From the NCBI GenBank assembly GCA_023253615.1, contig JALRFZ010000308.1, forward strand, positions 1-15,695: DNA of 15,695 nucleotides, in the 5' to 3' direction. Position numbers and translations under genes: made by a program. Source of the DNA: Verrucomicrobiales bacterium. Lineage in GTDB: Bacteria; Verrucomicrobiota; Verrucomicrobiia; Verrucomicrobiales; DEV007. The notes under the pieces were generated by a model. The model was not told where the DNA came from and made no database searches. It saw only the letters and a list, made by a program, of their open reading frames with translations. Shown in pieces: positions 12,565 to 15,695 of the stretch; positions within the stretch are counted from its first letter, which is position 1, and the number at the start of each line of letters is the position of its first letter.

Positions 12565-13347
12565 ATGAAACTGAAGGACCAAATCGCCATCGTCACCGGC
12601 GGAGCCCGCGGCATCGGGTTCGGGTGTGCCCTGGAACTCGCGAAGGAAGGAGCCTCGATCGTGCTCTCCGACCGCCCCGGCAGCGCCGAGCTCGCCGGAG
12701 CCGCCGACGCGATCCGCGCCCTCGGCGTCCGTTGCCTTGCGGTCGAAGCCGACGCTTTTTCCCGCGAGGGATGCGATGCGGTCATGAACGCCGCGCTCGC
12801 CGAATACGGCACCGTCGACGCCCTTGTCAGCGTGCCCGCCTACAACCGCCGTGCGAGCTTCCTCGATTACGACGGCGAGGTCTTCGACGGCATCCTGAGA
12901 TCGTGCCTCCTCGGTGGCTTCCACATGAGCCAGCTCGTCTGCCGTCATCTCGTGGAACGGAAAAAGCCGGGCAAGATCGTCTTCATCTCCAGCGTCCTCG
13001 CCCGCGTCCCCAACGCCCGCTGCGTCGCCTACAGCGCGGCCAAGGCGGCGCTCAATTCGATGATGCAGACGATGGCGGTCGAGCTCTTCGAGCACCACAT
13101 CAACGTGAATGTGATCGAGCCCGGGTGGATCGACACTCCCGGCGAACGCGAGCACTACAGCGACGAGACCATTGCCGCCGAGGCCCGCAAGCTGCCCTGG
13201 GGACGCCTCGGCACCGGCGAGGACATCGGCAAGGCCGCGGCTTATCTCTGCTCGTCCGATTCCGACTACGTCACCGGCACGATCCTGCCGGTCGATGGCG
13301 GCTACCGGCTGAAACATTGCCGCAACGTGCCCGAAGAGACGGCGTGA
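12565..13347 (+). CDS. Short-chain dehydrogenase/reductase (SDR) family oxidoreductase
   Basis: This is a classical-length SDR of 260 residues. The Rossmann start is VTGGARGIG (10-18), and Asp36 at the end of the second strand (LSDRPG) favours NAD(H). The catalytic set is Ser143 (FISSV), Tyr156 and Lys160 (YSAAK). Then come NVIEPGWIDTPGE (182-194) and the C-terminal SDYVTGTILPVDGGY (233-247). The NNAG motif normally found after the fourth strand is replaced by VSVPAYN (88-94). The substrate cannot be told from sequence; relatives include glucose-dehydrogenase-like and 3-oxoacyl-ACP-reductase-like enzymes. The ATG at 12565 was chosen because the fold begins there. The open frame reaches back to 12136, but that part is antisense to apt. 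No Shine-Dalgarno is seen. Confidence 0.92.
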   Translation: MKLKDQIAIVTGGARGIGFGCALELAKEGASIVLSDRPGSAELAGAADAIRALGVRCLAVEADAFSREGCDAVMNAALAEYGTVDALVSVPAYNRRASFLDYDGEVFDGILRSCLLGGFHMSQLVCRHLVERKKPGKIVFISSVLARVPNARCVAYSAAKAALNSMMQTMAVELFEHHINVNVIEPGWIDTPGEREHYSDETIAAEARKLPWGRLGTGEDIGKAAAYLCSSDSDYVTGTILPVDGGYRLKHCRNVPEETA

Positions 13348-13412
13348 TCCCTGTCGTTTGACCCGATCTTGAACGTCCGGGGCCGGGACCGGTCCAATCC
13401 TTCACACCGCCC

Positions 13413-13910
13413 ATGTTCGCCCGCCTCTTCCTGCTCTTCATCACCGTTCCGCTGATCGAGTTGTTTCTCTTTCTCGTGATCGGGCAAAAGATCGGGATCT
13501 TGCCGACCTTCGGCATCATCCTGCTCACCGGCGTGCTCGGGGCGACTCTGGCGCGTTCGCAGGGTTTGAAAGTGCTCGCCAAATACCAGCAGTCGATCGC
13601 CCAGGGGAAACTCCCGCACGAGGCGGTCATCGACGGCCTTCTCATCCTCATCGCGGGAGCGCTCCTCCTCACTCCCGGATTCCTCACCGACACGATGGGC
13701 TTTCTCCTTCTCACCCCCGCCGTCCGCCAGGTCGTGCGTGGCCGGCTCGAGGCTTCGCTGCGCGATCGCTTCCGCGTCGTCGGGGCGACCCAGGCCGCCG
13801 GTTTCTCCTCCGCGGGGCCCGCCCGCCCGCGCCAAGCCACGGTGGGGCGCGATGGGGTCATCAATGTCGAGGCGGTCGTCGTCGAATCCCACGCTGATCG
13901 CGCGGATTGA
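13413..13910 (+). CDS. fxsA: FxsA family membrane protein
   Basis: FxsA is a small inner-membrane protein first named for suppressing F-plasmid exclusion of phage T7 in E. coli. Its normal cellular job is unclear. The 165-residue product shows the family pattern: FLLFITVPLIELFLFLVIG (6-24), TFGIILLTGVLGATLARSQG (32-51), GLLILIAGALLLTPGFLTD (75-93) and GFLLLTPAVR (96-105). A variable charged tail follows (about 107-165). Three or so membrane segments are predicted. Start ATG at 13413. It lies 65 bases after the SDR gene and 33 before the Hsp20 gene, whose promoter overlaps its stop codon. A 10-base palindrome, GGACCGGTCC (13386-13395), precedes it. Confidence 0.93.
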   Translation: MFARLFLLFITVPLIELFLFLVIGQKIGILPTFGIILLTGVLGATLARSQGLKVLAKYQQSIAQGKLPHEAVIDGLLILIAGALLLTPGFLTDTMGFLLLTPAVRQVVRGRLEASLRDRFRVVGATQAAGFSSAGPARPRQATVGRDGVINVEAVVVESHADRAD

Positions 13911-13935
13911 AAAAACGTCGATCGGGCCTTATCCT
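13907..13935 (+). promoter_or_regulatory. Sigma-70-like promoter for the Hsp20 gene
   Basis: TTGAAA (13907-13912), a 17-base spacer and TATCCT (13930-13935) form the best promoter match in the window. The -35 box overlaps the last codons and stop of fxsA. The implied transcription start near 13942 falls on or just before the ATG at 13944, so the message would be leaderless or translation would start further in. No CIRCE-type repeat is visible. Confidence 0.55.
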
Positions 13936-13943
13936 GCCTTCTT

Positions 13944-14354
13944 ATGCCACGGAAGGTCCGACTCACCCGCATGATCGGTCGCATGGGCGATGTCGTCCAC
14001 GATCTGAACAGCCTGCATTTCTCCGGATTTCGCTCGCCCGAAGGCTGGCAGCCCGACATCACCGCCTACCGATACGACGACCGCATCGAGATCTGGGTCG
14101 ACCTGGCCGGCGTGGAGAAATCCGACATCAACGTCGACGTCCTCCCCGACCGCGTCCGGATCTCGGGGGAACGTCGGCCGCCCCTGCAGGCCCGTGACAT
14201 GTCGAGCCAGTGCCGCCAGGTCCTCACCATGGAGATCGAATGCGGCCGTTTCGGGCGCGAGATCAGCCTGCCTGCCGCGGTAGACCGGCACCGCGTCACC
14301 GCGAAACAGGAAAACGGTCTCCTTTGGATCGTCCTGCCCCTCGAATCCCGCTGA
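13944..14354 (+). CDS. Small heat-shock protein, Hsp20/alpha-crystallin family
   Basis: This is an ATP-independent holdase chaperone of 136 residues. The alpha-crystallin domain covers about 37-133: PDITAYRYDDRIEIWVDLAG (37-56), the VEKSDINVDVLPDRVRISGE block (57-76), GRFGREISLP (101-110) and the closing ENGLLWIVLPL (123-133), which is the family's G-x-L strand. The N-terminal arm is short (about 30 residues), and the C-terminal extension is almost absent (ESR only), with no IxI motif. Oligomer assembly may therefore differ from the usual. The start is uncertain: ATG at 13944 sits almost on the predicted transcription start, while the in-frame ATG at 13971 would have a leader and a GGAAGG stretch 14 bases upstream. 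It is followed after 90 bases by lon. Confidence 0.9.
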   Translation: MPRKVRLTRMIGRMGDVVHDLNSLHFSGFRSPEGWQPDITAYRYDDRIEIWVDLAGVEKSDINVDVLPDRVRISGERRPPLQARDMSSQCRQVLTMEIECGRFGREISLPAAVDRHRVTAKQENGLLWIVLPLESR

Positions 14355-14392
14355 CGGATCGACCATCGCGTGCCATGGGTTTCCGGCACCGG

Positions 14393-14443
14393 TGTCTCCC
14401 GCCCATTTTTTTTATTTTTCCTCCTCTTTCCCCCACCTCCAGC
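14393..14443 (+). promoter_or_regulatory. Pyrimidine-rich leader before lon, with T8 run
   Basis: The 50 bases before lon are almost all C and T, including eight T at 14406-14413 and five more at 14415-14419. The 8-base palindrome CACCGGTG lies just upstream. There is no proper stem directly before the T-run, so it is not a clear terminator of the Hsp20 gene. No -35/-10 pair is convincing. Its role is unknown. Confidence 0.3.
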
Positions 14444-14444
14444 A

Positions 14445-15695
14445 ATGGAAGACTTTGAACGACTCCTCAACGAATCCTCCGGCGAGATCATCGAGATCTC
14501 GACGAGCCGGCCGGACGCAAAGTTGCCGGAATGGCGATCCGACGTGCCGGCGGTCATTCCCGTGATGCCGCTGCGGGGAGTCGTCCTCTTTCCCGGCACC
14601 GTCGCCCCCCTCACCGTCGAGCGCACCGCGAGCCGCAAGCTGCTCGATGACCTGTTGCCCCAGGGGCGTCTTCTCGGTCTCGCCACGCAGAAGGATGCCG
14701 ACCTCGACGTGCCCGGCGCGGGCGACCTCTACGAGATCGGCGTGCTCGGCAACATCCTCCGCATGGTGCGGCAGAGCGATGAAAAGACGCTTGTCCTCAT
14801 CCAGATCGTCGAGCGCATCCGCCTCACCGAATTCGTCGAGTCCAAGCCCTACCTCAAGGCGCGCTTCGAGATCCTCGAAAACAAGTTCCCCAAGAAAGGC
14901 GACCGTTGGGAGGCGGCTCTGCGCAATCTCCGCGAGTCGGCGCAGAATTTCATCAACCTGAATCCGAACATCCCCGACGAGGCGCATCAGGCGCTCGCGT
15001 CGATCGACTCGCCCTCGATCCTCACCGATTTCCTCGCGACGAACCTGAGCCTCGACCTCGTGCAGAAACAAAGGCTCCTCGAGGAGGTCGATGTGAAGAA
15101 GCGGGCCGAAAAGGTGCAGACTACCTTGAACAGCCAGCTCCACATCGCCGAGCTCCAGCAAAAGCTGCGCGCCGATGTCGAGGACGAGTTTTCCGACGCC
15201 CAGCGCCGCGCCTACCTGCGCGAGCAGATCCGCGCGATCCAGCGCGAACTCGGCGAAGGCGAGGGGGCCGAGGAGCAGGTCGACGACCTGCGCGAGCGGC
15301 TCGAGGCCGTGGGCCTGCCCGCGGACGTGAAGAAACAGACCGACCGCGAGTTGAAACGCCTCGAGGTGATCCCGCCGGCCAGTCCCGAGCATTCCGTCAT
15401 CACCGGCTATCTCGAGACCGTCGCCGAGCTGCCTTGGAACAAGATGAGCGAGGACCACGACGATCTCGCCCTCGCCCGCGAGATCCTCGATCGCGATCAT
15501 TTCGGGCTCGAGAAGGTGAAACGCCGCCTCCTCGAATACCTCGCCGTGCGCAAGCTGAACCCCGGGGGACGCGGTCCCATTCTCTGTTTGTTAGGGCCTC
15601 CCGGCGTCGGCAAGACCAGCCTCGGCCAGTCGATAGCCAAGGCCCTGGGTCGCGAGTTCGAGCGGATCTCGGTAGGCGGCGTTCGTGACGAGGCT
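14445..15695 (+). CDS. lon: ATP-dependent protease Lon, 3' end cut by window
   Basis: Lon is a cytoplasmic AAA+ protease that degrades damaged and regulatory proteins. The 417 codons present cover an N-terminal arm and the LON substrate-binding domain (about 37-235, starting VIPVMPLRGVVLFPGTVAPL). The helical linker (about 240-330) contains YLREQIRAIQRELGEGEG, and ELPWNKMS follows. The beginning of the ATPase domain has the Walker A motif GPPGVGKT (384-391) and SVGGVRDEA at the edge. Walker B, the sensor residues and the Ser-Lys protease dyad lie beyond the window; full-length Lon is about 780-830 residues. The ATG at 14445 is preceded by a long pyrimidine tract rather than a Shine-Dalgarno. 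It sits next to the Hsp20 gene, so the two form a protein-quality-control pair. Confidence 0.97.
   Translation, partial: MEDFERLLNESSGEIIEISTSRPDAKLPEWRSDVPAVIPVMPLRGVVLFPGTVAPLTVERTASRKLLDDLLPQGRLLGLATQKDADLDVPGAGDLYEIGVLGNILRMVRQSDEKTLVLIQIVERIRLTEFVESKPYLKARFEILENKFPKKGDRWEAALRNLRESAQNFINLNPNIPDEAHQALASIDSPSILTDFLATNLSLDLVQKQRLLEEVDVKKRAEKVQTTLNSQLHIAELQQKLRADVEDEFSDAQRRAYLREQIRAIQRELGEGEGAEEQVDDLRERLEAVGLPADVKKQTDRELKRLEVIPPASPEHSVITGYLETVAELPWNKMSEDHDDLALAREILDRDHFGLEKVKRRLLEYLAVRKLNPGGRGPILCLLGPPGVGKTSLGQSIAKALGREFERISVGGVRDEA

Overview
The window is GC-rich (roughly two thirds G+C), densely coding chromosomal DNA from a Gram-negative-type bacterium. It has a signal-peptide S41 protease, a lipobox lipoprotein and a YceI family protein. 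Few genes have a clear Shine-Dalgarno sequence. This, with the small C-minus L33, the long Lys/Ala-rich DksA-like protein and the overall protein style, suggests the PVC group, most likely Verrucomicrobiota. That placement is inference. There is no sign of phage, transposon, CRISPR or tRNA. No stretch over about 250 bases lacks a gene.

Left block (1-5749, all minus strand, read right to left): two paralogous membrane-anchored coiled-coil proteins, the second with a Pro/Ala-rich tail carrying six DPF motifs. They are followed by a tiny lipoprotein, a cyclic-nucleotide-binding-fold protein, a DUF3307 membrane protein, a periplasmic C-terminal processing protease (ctp/S41) and the tRNA t6A enzyme TsaD, which runs off the left edge. 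Gaps are 25-97 bases, so this may be one long transcript with envelope-related content.

Middle block: mutY (minus) diverges from an HU/IHF-type DNA-binding protein gene (plus) across a 252-base spacer rich in perfect inverted repeats. Then come, on the plus strand, a DksA/TraR-like protein with a histone-H1-like N-terminal half and a degenerate zinc finger, rpmG (L33, zinc-free form) and rpsR (S18). The S18 gene is followed by a strong hairpin terminator and then an SRAP (YedK/HMCES-type) abasic-site DNA-protein crosslinking gene.

A convergent minus-strand trio follows: apt, a stand-alone methyltransferase resembling the C-terminal domain of the ovothiol enzyme OvoA, and a rhodanese-like/YceI fusion. 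The fusion appears to have lost its last residues to a one-base frameshift, and its rhodanese loop has no catalytic cysteine.

Right block (plus strand): an SDR oxidoreductase, fxsA, a small heat-shock protein (Hsp20) with a well-formed sigma-70-like promoter placed almost on its first ATG, and lon protease, cut by the right edge inside its AAA+ domain. Hsp20 and Lon together form a protein-quality-control pair.

The least explained parts are the tandem coiled-coil/DPF proteins, the histone-tailed DksA-like protein, the stand-alone ovothiol-type methyltransferase and the inverted-repeat array between mutY and the HU gene.
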